Source of the DNA: Enterobacter chengduensis
GTDB taxonomy: Bacteria; Pseudomonadota; Gammaproteobacteria; Enterobacterales; Enterobacteriaceae
Assembly: GCF_001984825.2 (NCBI RefSeq)
Contig: NZ_CP043318.1
Location: 4,340,001-4,404,000, forward strand
Length of the DNA stretch: 64,000 nt
Direction of reading: 5' to 3'
Part shown: positions 48,905 through 57,070 of the stretch, in pieces
How positions within the stretch are numbered: the stretch's first letter is position 1
How the letters are laid out: each line of letters opens with the position of its first letter
The notes under the pieces: generated by a model
What the model saw: only the letters and a program-made list of their open reading frames with translations
Told to the model about the DNA's origin: nothing
The model's database searches: none
Translations under genes and position numbers: made by a program

Positions 48905-48950
48905 CTCATAATCGCTTGGTCGCTGGTTCAAGTCCAGCAGGGGCCACCAG
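48905..48950. other. attR: displaced 3' half of ileX
   Basis: CTCATAATCGCTTGGTCG then GCTGGTTCAAGTCCAGC and AGGGGCCACCA is the 3' part of a tRNA-Ile2 gene without a 5' half. Its T arm is the form I expect for native ileX, whereas the functional copy at 35976-36051 carries the island's version. Confidence 0.9.
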
Positions 48951-49248
48951 ACACCGCAAGGGCAGGCGGGGAGTCACCCACCAGCCTGATTTTTCCGGGG
49001 ATATGCCGGGGATATTCCAGAAAATTAACTATAGTGATTCATGGTTAATTTATGACCGCTCATACCATCTCACCCCCAATTTTTTATTTTCGCGGGTGCA
49101 AAAATTTGATGAAGCGGGCCGTTCGGCGATCTGCATCCAGCAGTGATTGTCATACCCCTCCCTCCCTGCCGGGTTCGCTGGTGGCCCTTTTGGTTAGCCG
49201 GTCAGACTCAACGCAATAAAAACGCATATATAGACACAGAAAAAACGT

Positions 49249-49352
49249 CGGTTCAGTTGGTTCACTGCCCTGCAAGCCGCGCCAGCACTGGATTTATGCG
49301 AACCAACAAACGGCAAAATGAGGTTGGTTCAGGCGGGTAAATGTTGGTTCAC
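49249..49352. repeat. TTGGTTCA iteron cluster (possible relic satellite origin)
   Basis: CGGTTCAG (49249), TTGGTTCAC (49257), inverted GAACCAAC (49300), TTGGTTCAG (49324) and TTGGTTCAC (49344). The reverse complement GTGAACCAA resembles the GGTGAACA-type alpha-protein iterons of P4 but differs from the GGTGNAACAG set of the intact satellite, suggesting the remnant of a second P4-like element. Confidence 0.5.
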
Positions 49353-49386
49353 CGCCACCAGCAAACCTTAACAATTCTTAACATGC

Positions 49387-49598
49387 AAAACTGCGAATTC
49401 GCAGTTTTCACCCTGGCATTTCTTAGCCTCAAAAAATTGCGAATTCGCAGTTTTGTGCATGCCTTAAGGCTGTAGCTGCCAAGGCATTCGCAGGTTACTA
49501 ATCATCGTTCATACCTTGACATTTCTATACTAAAAAACTGCGAATTCGCAGTTTCAAACCTTAATGAATCTGTATATGAAAAGTGCGAATTCGCAGTT
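49387..49598. repeat. Four copies of a palindrome with core TGCGAATTCGCA
   Basis: AAAACTGCGAATTCGCAGTTTT (49387-49408) is a perfect 22-bp palindrome. Copies at 49433-49454 (one mismatch), 49535-49554 and 49582-49597 (one mismatch) follow. Centre-to-centre spacings are about 46, 101 and 46 bp. They have no T-rich tails typical of terminators and no gene between them. Confidence 0.85.
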
Positions 49599-49642
49599 CG
49601 AAAACTTAGGGGTGCTGGAGGTCAAATCAAAGAACGTACACA

Positions 49643-49667
49643 CATAAAAAAGCCCCTTTCGGGGCTT
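49643..49667 (-). terminator. Terminator after the Im-type immunity gene
   Basis: On the minus strand AGCCCC GAAA GGGGCTTTTTTATG, directly after the immunity gene stop at 49673. Confidence 0.92.
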
Positions 49668-49672
49668 GATGC

Positions 49673-49933
49673 TCAAGATTCTTTAAAGCCTGGTTTGCCA
49701 TTGGCTATACGCCACTCCTTGACCTCTTTGACGATCCCTTCTGGGCTATCCTCTTTACCTTCCTCTGGATAGAAGATTAAATCTGAACCCGATGGATGCT
49801 CGGTAAGGCGTCTGAATTCCCTTACCCTGCGATTGTCGTCTTCTTCTGTTGGACCTTCTGCGTTATAAATTTTACGAACTAAATCTAAAAATTCGCGCTC
49901 TGTATAATCTGACAATGTTTTTTGAACAGTCAT
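49673..49933 (-). CDS. Colicin E2/E9-type DNase immunity protein
   Basis: The product is 86 aa from ATG 49933, exactly the Im9 length; an ATG at 49966 would add 11 residues. LSDYTEREFLDLVRKIYN, then EHPSGSDLIFYP and GIVKEVKEWRIANGKPGFK are the helix III/IV signature by which Im proteins bind HNH DNase colicins. It follows the DNase gene by 1 bp and would neutralise that toxin. Intact even though the toxin gene is frameshifted. Confidence 0.93.
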   Translation of the reverse strand: MTVQKTLSDYTEREFLDLVRKIYNAEGPTEEDDNRRVREFRRLTEHPSGSDLIFYPEEGKEDSPEGIVKEVKEWRIANGKPGFKES

Positions 49934-49934
49934 G

Positions 49935-51418
49935 TTATTTACTCTTCCACGTAGAATGGATCTCAATATGCCTTTTGGGTGTGGTTATGCCCATATTATC
50001 AACGTTGTAAACCTCTCCACCTTGACTTATAGGCTTAATGTGATGAATTTCTAAGCGCTCCCTTCCTCCAGCACGCTCCGCATCACGGGTGAAAGGTGAG
50101 TTACCCTTGCGTATATGGGTTTGGTTACTGCCCCTAAACTGCTTTGATAGCTCTGGATCTTTAGAAACCTCTAACCAAAACGCATTACGGAACTGGTCAA
50201 AGTTCGCAAACGTCCGTCCACGCAGCCTGTCAGCAATCTGAGTTGGAACTGGTGAGCCGTTTCCCTTACTTGCATCTGAAAGCCATGTTCCGCTCACCTT
50301 CTGGCCTTTGCCCGTAACTTGTCCGGGATTGTGCCTTAAAAAATATAAATCGGCGGCAGATCCGGCACCGGCAGGATCAGGATGTAATCCGCGAAGCTTT
50401 TTTCTTCCGGCGCCGGGCTGGTGGTGGCTGTTATGCCGCTATTATCCGGCAGCGGGTCAACGATCACCGGGTTCGGCAGCACCGACCGCGCATGGTTGCC
50501 CGTATTCGACGGCGTGTTAACTCCGCTGTTATCCGGCGTCCAGATGATGGTTATGCGCGGTTCTTCCTCCGTGGTGAATGTGTACGCCTGCAGCGTGCTG
50601 TCATAGTCCATTTTTCTTACGCGCACGTTATCCCGGCCCAGCGGTGTATGCCAGCCACGCGGTACCGGGTTCCCTTTCGCATCTTTCTCCCACGTAAACC
50701 GCACGCGGGTTGGCGCTTCCCGCATCTGTTCCGCGCGCATGCGGTCGATAAAATCCTGCTCACCGTCGTTCAGGCGGCCCGGATACATCCCGACCAGCAG
50801 ACCGGCGATCGGTGCGCCAGGACCAGCGACGGCGATTTCTCCCAGCCCGGCAGCACCGCGCACCGCCCATGTGCCATATGTCAGCCCCCGGCCCGCTATT
50901 TGCTCCAGCAGGCTGGCGCCTGCCGTGGCCGTCTGCGCACGGGTAGCAGCTGCAGCAGTTGCAACGGCGGCCTGATAATCCATTTCTTCATGGTTTCCGT
51001 TCCACCAGCGATAAAGAGCGCTGCGTTTTTTCGGTTTAGGAATATCTTCTGACTTTTTCTTTTTGGCGGTCTGCGCGTGCTGGAGGGCTTCTGTATCGGT
51101 TGCCGGGTCGCTGGCCGATATGGCCTGAAAAAAAGCCATATCAGCAAAATTGGTGTGGGGTTCGCGCCGATCGCCAGCATCATTACAGCCGTTACCGCGC
51201 AGGCAGGATTTTGCAAATACCCGGTTGCGCTCCCTTTCTTCCTCCCTGCGTTTTTCTTCGGCCTGCTTTTCTGCTGCCAACTTTGCGGCGTGTTCTTCCC
51301 TGGCAATATCTACGGGATCTCGTCCACGCCCAAGCCACTGCCCTGCAGGGGCAATAACCCAATTCGTACCAGGCGGGCAATCACAATGCACTTTTGCCCC
51401 ATGAACGGCTACTGGCAC
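49935..51418 (-). pseudogene. S-type pyocin / colicin E9-type HNH DNase toxin lacking its PAAR start, frameshifted
   Basis: The 5' part (51418-50336) repeats the core of the neighbouring toxin with only five substitutions before the junction: linker rich in Glu/Arg/Lys, Ala-rich helix, and a pyocin-S domain ending LPVPDLPPIYIF. The 3' part (50297-49935) is an HNH DNase: NPGQVTGKGQKVSGTWLSDASKG, VSKDPELSKQF, and ERLEIHHIKPISQGGEVYNVDNMGITTPKRHIEIH with all catalytic His. One extra base in the six-A run 50338-50343 (plus strand) would join the two in frame. The copy begins inside the PAAR domain, so it is an orphan module that could be expressed only by recombination with the full-length neighbour. 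Confidence 0.88.
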
Positions 51419-51442
51419 ACCATGAAAACTTACGCGCGGCTC
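50351..51442. repeat. Duplicated toxin core, copy 1
   Basis: About 1.09 kb nearly identical to 51978-53069 (offset 1627 bp). The left border falls at the codons for PPIY just before the variable toxin domain; the right border falls inside the PAAR domain. Confidence 0.93.
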
Positions 51443-51690
51443 TCGCCTCCAGAGATCTGCAGGGTCACGTCGTCTGAAAAAAACATTCTACCCACTAACA
51501 ATTCGAGCTGGAGCGCCTGTTTTTTTGTCAGATTATAAACCCCAATACCACACATAAATTCTTCCCGGTCAGTGAACTTTAATCCCAGGATATCAGCCAT
51601 TTCATGGGCTTTTTCAGGTGGTAACTCTATCTCGGAAAGTAAGTCTTCCGTTTCTTTACTGTAAACATCAATCGTGTAAATAATATTCAT
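51430..51690 (-). CDS. Probable immunity protein to the E3-type rRNase
   Basis: An 86-aa acidic protein whose ATG overlaps the toxin stop by 4 bp, the usual place for immunity. MNIIYTIDVYSKETEDLLSEIELPPEKAHEMADILGLKF does not resemble the classical Im3/cloacin immunity proteins, so it is named by position only. Its last codons (GGESRA) run into the start of the duplicated toxin core: the stop codon is supplied by the repeat sequence GCGCGTAA, so the original C-terminus may have been cut by the duplication. Confidence 0.65.
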   Translation of the reverse strand: MNIIYTIDVYSKETEDLLSEIELPPEKAHEMADILGLKFTDREEFMCGIGVYNLTKKQALQLELLVGRMFFSDDVTLQISGGESRA

Positions 51691-53252
51691 TTTTCCACCT
51701 TTCTGGATGGGTCGGCAGGCTTCGTCTGTTCGCCTGTGACGTAGTTAAATTCGCCTAGATGATTTCGACCGGAACGATCGTACATTTCAACTGTGCCATG
51801 TTGTGAATCCCATTCGTAAATTCTTCCTGAGGAATCTTTCCAACGGTTTCGCAGTTTCCCCCCTCCCTTCACTGGCGTTTTTGCCTGTGCTTTTTTAGCA
51901 TCCGGGAATGCAGGTAAGGCTGGGTTACCTTTTGGGGGCGTGTAATATTTGTGGTCAGAGTTTAAATAAATATATATCGGCGGCAGATCCGGCACCGGCA
52001 GGATCAGGATGTAATCCGCGAAGCTTTTTTCTTCCGGCGCCGGGCTGGTGGTGGCTGTTATGCCGCTATTATCCGGCAGCGGGTCAACGATCACCGGGTT
52101 CGGCAGCACCGGCCGCGCATGGTTGCCCGTATTCGACGGCGTGTTAACTCCGCTGTTATCCGGCGTCCAGATGATGGTTATGCGCGGTTCTTCCTCCGTG
52201 GTGAATGTGTACGCCTGCAGCGTGCTGTCATAGTCCATTTTTCTTACGCGCACGTTATCCCGGCCCGGCGGTGTATGCCAGCCACGCGGCACCGGGTTCC
52301 CTCTCGCATCTTTCTCCCACGTAAACCGCACGCGGGTTGGCGCTTCCCGCATCTGTTCCGCGCGCATGCGGTCGATAAAATCCTGCTCACCGTCGTTCAG
52401 GCGGCCAGGATACATCCCGACCAGCAGACCGGCGATCGGTGCACCAGGACCAGCGGCGGCGATTTCTCCCAGCCCGGCAGCACCGCGCACCGCCCATGTG
52501 CCATATGTCAGCCCCCGGCCCGCTATTTGCTCCAGCAGGCTGGCGCCTGCCGTGGCCGTCTGCGCACGGGTAGCAGCTGCAGCAGTTGCAACGGCGGCCT
52601 GATAATCCATTTCTTCATGGTTTCCGTTCCACCAGCGATAAAGAGCGCTGCGTTTTTTCGGTTTAGGAATATCTTCTGACTTTTTCTTTTTGGCGGTCTG
52701 CGCGTGCTGGAGGGCTTCTGTATCGGTTGCCGGGTCGCTGGCCGATATGGCCTGAAAAAAAGCCATATCAGCAAAATTGGTGTGGGGTTCGCGCCGATCG
52801 CCAGCATCATTACAGCCGTTACCGCGCAGGCAGGATTTTGCAAATACCCGGTTGCGCTCCCTTTCTTCCTCCCTGCGTTTTTCTTCGGCCTGCTTTTCTG
52901 CTGCCAACTTTGCGGCGTGTTCTTCCCTGGCAATATCTACGGGATCTCGTCCACGCCCAAGCCACTGCCCTGCAGGGGCAATAACCCAATTCGTACCAGG
53001 CGGGCAATCACAATGCACTTTTGACCCATGAACGGCTACTGGTACACCATGAAAACTTACGCGCGGCTCACCTGATACGATCACGCCCTGCTTTCCACAT
53101 TTGGGGCAGGGCGTGGTTTTATCACCTACCCTGAGGATTCTGCGCCCAAATTCGGTGCTGTCCGTGATGGAAGCAATACACCTGGCGCCGGTGGTTGTTT
53201 TGTCATTCTCAAGCGCCTGCCCGCGCCCATAGTTATCTGTACGATATCCCAT
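51687..53252 (-). CDS. PAAR-pyocin_S effector with colicin E3-type 16S rRNase domain
   Basis: A 521-aa predicted type VI secretion effector. Residues about 35-85 are PAAR-like with two CxxC pairs (CPKCGKQG, CDCPPG) and VSFHGVPVAVHGSKV; then a charged linker, an Ala-rich helical segment, a pyocin-S domain (about 260-410, ending LPVPDLPPIYIYL) and a toxin domain with KLRNRWKDSSGRIYEWDSQHGTVEMYDRSGRNHLGEF. The Asp, His and Glu of YEWDSQHGxxE match the catalytic triad of colicin E3, which cuts 16S rRNA at the decoding centre. It follows a PAAR-like gene by 3 bp. No T6SS structural genes are in the window. Confidence 0.88.
   Translation of the reverse strand: MGYRTDNYGRGQALENDKTTTGARCIASITDSTEFGRRILRVGDKTTPCPKCGKQGVIVSGEPRVSFHGVPVAVHGSKVHCDCPPGTNWVIAPAGQWLGRGRDPVDIAREEHAAKLAAEKQAEEKRREEERERNRVFAKSCLRGNGCNDAGDRREPHTNFADMAFFQAISASDPATDTEALQHAQTAKKKKSEDIPKPKKRSALYRWWNGNHEEMDYQAAVATAAAATRAQTATAGASLLEQIAGRGLTYGTWAVRGAAGLGEIAAAGPGAPIAGLLVGMYPGRLNDGEQDFIDRMRAEQMREAPTRVRFTWEKDARGNPVPRGWHTPPGRDNVRVRKMDYDSTLQAYTFTTEEEPRITIIWTPDNSGVNTPSNTGNHARPVLPNPVIVDPLPDNSGITATTSPAPEEKSFADYILILPVPDLPPIYIYLNSDHKYYTPPKGNPALPAFPDAKKAQAKTPVKGGGKLRNRWKDSSGRIYEWDSQHGTVEMYDRSGRNHLGEFNYVTGEQTKPADPSRKVEK
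51978..53069. repeat. Duplicated toxin core, copy 2
   Basis: Partner of 50351-51442. This copy is part of the complete PAAR-pyocin effector gene and is presumably the parent. Confidence 0.93.
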
Positions 53253-53255
53253 GCG

Positions 53256-53741
53256 TTACGCTCCGGTAACAGCCAGAAAATCCGCCCCGGTTGCAATCCC
53301 TTCACGCGTAACCAGGTATGCATGCCCCTGCGGTGTACTGATAATTTCGTCACCGTTACTCAGTACGCTACCCACCAGCGCAACACCAGCCCCTTTAAGC
53401 ATACTGGCCTCGCCTGCGCTGGTGGATATGGTGGCGGTGCTGCCGTCCTGATAGGTAACGATATCCCCGACGGTGGCTATGCTGGCATACCGGCCATTGT
53501 CCAGCAGAAGTTTCCCTTCACTATCCACCGGGGCAACGATCCCCCCACGGCGGGTGATGCTCCCTGATGTCGCAATGCGCCAAATCGCTATAACGGGATG
53601 CTTCCTTTCCAGTTCCCTGCCCTCTGCAATAATCGCGCGCGCCTCATCATCCATCGCGGCTTTTTCTTCCCCTGTGAAAGGGGATCTTTTCAGTTCGGCT
53701 TTTACTTCTGGCGTTAATTCATTGGTGTATTGCTGGTTCAT
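53256..53741 (-). CDS. PAAR-like domain protein
   Basis: A 161-aa protein just upstream of the effector. After an acidic N-terminal helix region, GGIVAPVDSEGKLLLDNGRYASIATVGDIVTYQDGSTATISTSAG and VALVGSVLSNGDEIISTPQG follow the beta-strand pattern of PAAR repeats, which form the sharp tip of the T6SS VgrG spike. It may supply the spike tip for the downstream effector. The His residues typical of the metal site are not obvious, so the PAAR call is moderate. Confidence 0.65.
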   Translation of the reverse strand: MNQQYTNELTPEVKAELKRSPFTGEEKAAMDDEARAIIAEGRELERKHPVIAIWRIATSGSITRRGGIVAPVDSEGKLLLDNGRYASIATVGDIVTYQDGSTATISTSAGEASMLKGAGVALVGSVLSNGDEIISTPQGHAYLVTREGIATGADFLAVTGA

Positions 53742-53890
53742 ATAAATTCCCTTTAATTCCAGATAATTAAAAAATCAAATAATTCTACTACGGATATGTA
53801 CTCTCCTTATAAATAAAGCATTTTTTGCTCATATTTAATCAACTAATAAATTAAAGCGTAAATATACAAGACGGATATTAATGCTCCTGG
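53742..53890. other. Spacer upstream of the PAAR operon
   Basis: AT-rich, about 150 bp; it should carry the promoter of the minus-strand PAAR-toxin operon. No motif assigned. Confidence 0.4.
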
Positions 53891-54180
53891 TTAAGCAGAC
53901 TGATAGACGCTTAACGGGTCCGTACCCTGGCCGATTTCGTCCAGCGGCATCAGCGCGTCATTGTGTGCGGCGGCTTCGTTCGCCAGCCCCAGCGCCGTGC
54001 CGTGCCGTACCAGGTTAATTTGAGCGCCTCCGGCTTTCCGTAAAGGCTGCTGGCCACGCTCTGCGTGGTGGTCTTGCCGGCGCTTGATGAATTGTAAAAG
54101 TGAATGCCGAACCCGTCAGAGTCGGTAAGGCCAATCAGCGGCCCGCACAATGACGCGGCGATCGCCGTCATCATGGAATA
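53891..54180 (-). pseudogene. DUF927 (satellite primase) fragment with 5-bp duplication
   Basis: From the junction at about 54180 the minus strand reads [43 protein letters not shown], the Walker A region of a DUF927 primase-helicase. At 53995-54010 a tandem GGCAC duplication shifts the frame; removing it restores [25 protein letters not shown] up to TAA at 53891. It is fused in frame to a CdiA fragment. It is a relic of a different integrative element. Confidence 0.8.
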
Positions 54181-54908
54181 GTTACCCGCATCCACCATGG
54201 TCTCGTTCTGCCAGACGCCGTTACCCTTCTCGTGCCCCTTGCTGCTGTTGGCGTTCGCCGAGACGCTGATGCCCGCCCCACCGGAGCCGACACCCAGGCT
54301 GCCGCCGCTGCTGCTGTTTTTACCCGTCGTCTGCTGCGTGTCCTGCGAAGCAATCAGGTTGACGTCCCGTGCCGCATCCAGCATCACATCCTTCCCGGCC
54401 TTAATCTGGCTGCCCGCCACGGTGATGTCGCTTCCGGTGGCCTTTATCGTGACGTTATTGCCCGCGCTCAGGGTGCTGTCGTCGTCTCGCTCTCACTGTG
54501 CGAGGAGGATTTGGACGACTGCGACCCCAGCGACGCGCTGACGCCGACGGTATTGTTATTACCTTTGTCAGAACTGCCTTTCGCCTGGTCTAGCGCCACC
54601 GTCAGCCCGCTGCTCTTCTGCTCAAACGTTTCATCGCGGGTGCGTTTGTCATGCCCCGGCTCAATCACCACGCTGTCGCCAGTCAGGCTGATATCCTTCT
54701 GCGCGATGATATCCGCCCCGCCGATATGCGCCTGTTTGCCTGCCGTAATGCTGACGCTACCGCCCGTCGAGCCGACGGTGCTGAAGCTCTCGCTCTGGGT
54801 CGTGCCCTGCTCGCGAAGGTCGTGGGTGGTTTTGCTACTGCCGAGGGTGAAACCGATGCCGCCCGTGCCCATCAGGCCGGACTTTTTGGTCTCTTTGAAG
54901 CGCCAGGA
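54181..54908 (-). pseudogene. cdiA: CdiA/haemagglutinin repeat fragment
   Basis: Filamentous-haemagglutinin-type repeats: [59 protein letters not shown], then after a one-base frameshift near 54478, [30 protein letters not shown] and [21 protein letters not shown]. These belong to the exoprotein stalk of CdiA-like proteins. Both ends are truncated, the 3' end by fusion to a DUF927 fragment. It probably comes from the CDI locus whose ends remain at 56060-57738. Confidence 0.85.
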
Positions 54909-55204
54909 AATTAAGGAGGACTGTCAGGACAGGTGGACGGTCCAAAAAAAGCTGCCATTGATATTTAGTGAGTAATATTACAATAAACAATAATATTTTC
55001 TGAAGCCGCCTCTCAATTTGCATAATTAGCTTTTCATCAGATACTGCATTTTTATTCAGTCCGGTATAATCAGCGCAAAGAAAATCACCTCACAGTAAAG
55101 GAAGCGTTAACAGCATATAATTTTTATATTATTAAAGAACGCGACATGAAGGTGTACCACCACCCCCATGCCGCTAACCAAAAACAACTTTCAAGGAGTT
55201 GAAT
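54909..55204. other. AT-rich spacer before the SymE-like gene
   Basis: About 300 bp without a gene. I looked for a LexA box (CTG-N10-CAG) before the SymE-like gene and saw none. A SymR-like antisense RNA promoter could not be recognised. Confidence 0.45.
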
Positions 55205-55657
55205 ATGGCTGAGACGAATTTTAAGCCAGAGCTTACTGTTTTCAAAACAAAATCAGACGCTTTTAACAGTATTACTGAAAACCGCGATCTGATATGCAAA
55301 AATGATACCCGACGTTAGCACGGAAACCGGACTGATGCTGCCCCTGTTCATCCCCGCGCAGAAACACCTGAAGACAGTTCTGCATGCTGCGAGCTTTATT
55401 CCCGGGTGGACTGTCGATACCTTCCCCTTAGCTGCAAGTGGCTCGCAAATGCAGGTTTTATCAACGGCATGCCTGTCAAAATCCGGGTGATGAAGGATTG
55501 TATTGTGATTACGCCACAGCATACGCGTGAGTTATGGGGATGCCTGGAAGGTATGAGTGTGGTGCATATTAATAAAAAGAAAGTGGCCCAGTGGTTGAAG
55601 ACTTTTCCGGGGGCGTTGAATGATTTGGGAGATGTGCCGATGATTAAGCGAGGGTAA
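55205..55657 (+). pseudogene. SymE-like toxin with in-frame TAG
   Basis: A frame from ATG 55205 (AAGGAG upstream) runs MAETNFKPELTVFKTKSD to an amber codon at 55316-55318 and continues open in the same frame to 55657. The downstream part has the SymE fold pattern: LPLSCKWLANAGFINGMPVKIRVMKDCIVITPQ, a swapped-hairpin AbrB-like beta strand set. SymE is an SOS-linked RNA-cleaving toxin controlled by antisense RNA in E. coli. The stop at codon 38 would cut off the domain unless translation restarts (ATG 55406 is in frame). Confidence 0.75.
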
Positions 55658-55724
55658 GTAACAATTTAGTCAGATCTGATAAAACGGTCCCGGCCAGAGG
55701 AGAGTGTTCTGACCGGGGTTATTT

Positions 55725-56060
55725 TTAGTCGTAACGATAGTCTAAATTAATTTTCATTTTTTCAAGATCAACTGTAACAAAGCAGCCATGCCATACTGGC
55801 CGTCCACCAGTAAGCCCTTGTTCTATGTAGAAGTGCCTTAATTCTACTAATTTCTTAAGGAGTAAACTGTCTGTTGCAGAGGTTCCCGGCAAAAACCACG
55901 TTTTCTCACCTTGTTTATTGATGTAATCATATAAAAATTTTGCATGATCATTTTCAGGGGATAGCTCAGCATCCAGGAAGAGCTTCTGCGCATCCTCAGG
56001 TGCCGATTCAAACAATATCCGTCCAATTTCTGAATACAATTCATCATCACGAGAAGCCAT
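55725..56060 (-). CDS. cdiI: CdiI immunity protein, YezG/DUF600-like
   Basis: A 111-aa acidic protein whose ATG overlaps the stop of the cdiA toxin end by one base. ELYSEIGRILFESAPEDAQKLFLDAEL and the C-terminal GRPVWHGCFVTVDLEKMKINLDYRYD follow the DUF600/YezG immunity pattern, known from LXG and CDI nuclease systems. It should protect against the adjacent endonuclease domain. It is intact. Confidence 0.75.
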   Translation of the reverse strand: MASRDDELYSEIGRILFESAPEDAQKLFLDAELSPENDHAKFLYDYINKQGEKTWFLPGTSATDSLLLKKLVELRHFYIEQGLTGGRPVWHGCFVTVDLEKMKINLDYRYD

Positions 56061-57070
56061 TACTTACCCCCTGGGGTGTTGTTAAAAATCTCTCTGACTG
56101 GTCGATCATTATTTATCTGATAAGTAACTGTAAAACTATCTGGTCTTTTATTACTACCTGTATAAGATGGCTCGATTTTCACATCAACCTGCTTACCATT
56201 TTTTAGAGCGCTAGCCCAAGTATTTTCCATCTTTTTCCACGCCCCCTTATTCAGGTTGCCATCCATAGGTACAAGATTAAGCTTTTCGCCACGACCATTA
56301 AAAATACTGGCAATTAAATGCCCACCTTCATCACCAGAGGTGCCACATTTTCCGGCCTTACATTGCTGATAAGTGTTTCTGTCATTTTTCGTCCACGCTA
56401 ATGTAGCCTCCGCAGAACCTGTTCGACCTTCAGCATCAATACGATACGTCTTATTACCATCCACCTGATAAACCGTATTCGGCTCCGGTTTATTCATTGC
56501 TTTGTTCCAGGCTCCTTTCTTACCGGAGTCAACAATGACAATGTTTTTTCCTTCTGTTCCTGCGGCTGGTTTCCCGCCTTTACTCATCCCTCCAGTTACA
56601 GCCCCAAGCGCAGCAGCTGCTAAAATATCAGCTTGTTGACCATCAATTCCATAACGGGTTTTAAGCTGACTTGCAAATTCTGTACTGGATACAACACCTT
56701 CCGCTTCGATCTGTTGCGCTAACAATGAAGACATATCGTTCTTCATTGCAGAAGGCACATCTGCACCTAACACGCGATCTATCGCTTCTCGTACCAGCAT
56801 TCCGTTAGCTGGTATATCTCCATATTTCTCTTTACAGGCCGCCGGGTTTGTTGCACAGACGGCGATCATTTCCTGTTGCTGCTTCAGGCTGAGATCTTCC
56901 ATCTCCTTGACGACCTGTTTGCAGTCGCCACGAGTCTCACACCCTCTCACCCTTGCCGCAAAACTGTCAATCCGATCGGCACTTAGCGCATTATTCTCAA
57001 CCGCATTCTTACCCCCCTGCGCCCCCACTGCAGCCGACGCCGTGCTGTCTCCCGCTATCCCTCCGGCCAT
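56060..57070 (-). pseudogene. cdiA: cdiA toxin end: VENN pretoxin plus endonuclease domain
   Basis: 336 codons remain open. After AGGIAGDSTASAAVGAQGGKNAVENN (the VENN motif that marks the toxin border) comes a pre-toxin region with a Cys cluster (GCETRGDCKQ, ATNPAACKEK) and a C-terminal nuclease domain: VYQVDGNKTYRID, SGDEGGHLIASIFNGRGEKLNLVPMDGNLNKGAWKKMENTW, a DNA/RNA non-specific endonuclease pattern with its catalytic His. The thousands of residues of stalk and secretion domain normally upstream are missing; the 5' end runs into cdiB out of frame. An ATG at 57070 could still start a cytosolic protein. Confidence 0.87.

Larger units (their letters stand above)
36025..48922. mobile_element. 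P4-like phage satellite integrated in ileX (about 12.9 kb)
   Basis: Bounded by direct repeats of the ileX 3' half. It holds a tyrosine integrase next to attR, AlpA/Vis-like regulator, alpha-type primase-helicase, origin iterons and a sid-delta-psu-like late operon in P4 order, plus a cos-like site. No capsid, tail or lysis set is present, so it depends on a P2-like helper. Between cos and attL are cargo genes (HipA-like kinase, HIRAN protein) and a P2-type portal fragment. The integrase half is AT-rich compared with the chromosome. Confidence 0.92.
48951..49642. other. 690-bp spacer beyond attR with two repeat families
   Basis: No gene I can support. It holds a TTGGTTCA iteron cluster (49249-49352) and four palindromes (49387-49598), listed separately. 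It looks like debris from an older element inserted at the same tRNA. Confidence 0.6.

Noticed and set aside
48905..48950. Second tRNA-Ile gene
   Set aside because: Only the 3' half is present; no acceptor 5' strand or D arm, so it is an attachment-site remnant.
49143..49340. 65-aa frame covering the TTGGTTCA iterons
   Set aside because: Lies across repeat DNA, weak start, no resemblance to any protein.
49387..49598. Possible CRISPR array from four palindromic repeats
   Set aside because: Repeats are 20-22 bp full palindromes, gaps are unequal (about 25 and 80 bp) and no cas genes are near.
53256..53741. Possible fusion of this frame with the downstream PAAR effector into one gene
   Set aside because: Stop and next start are separated by 3 bp and both products have complete domain plans.
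55253..55522. 89-aa minus-strand frame opposite the SymE-like gene
   Set aside because: No ribosome site; overlaps the better-supported SymE-like frame.
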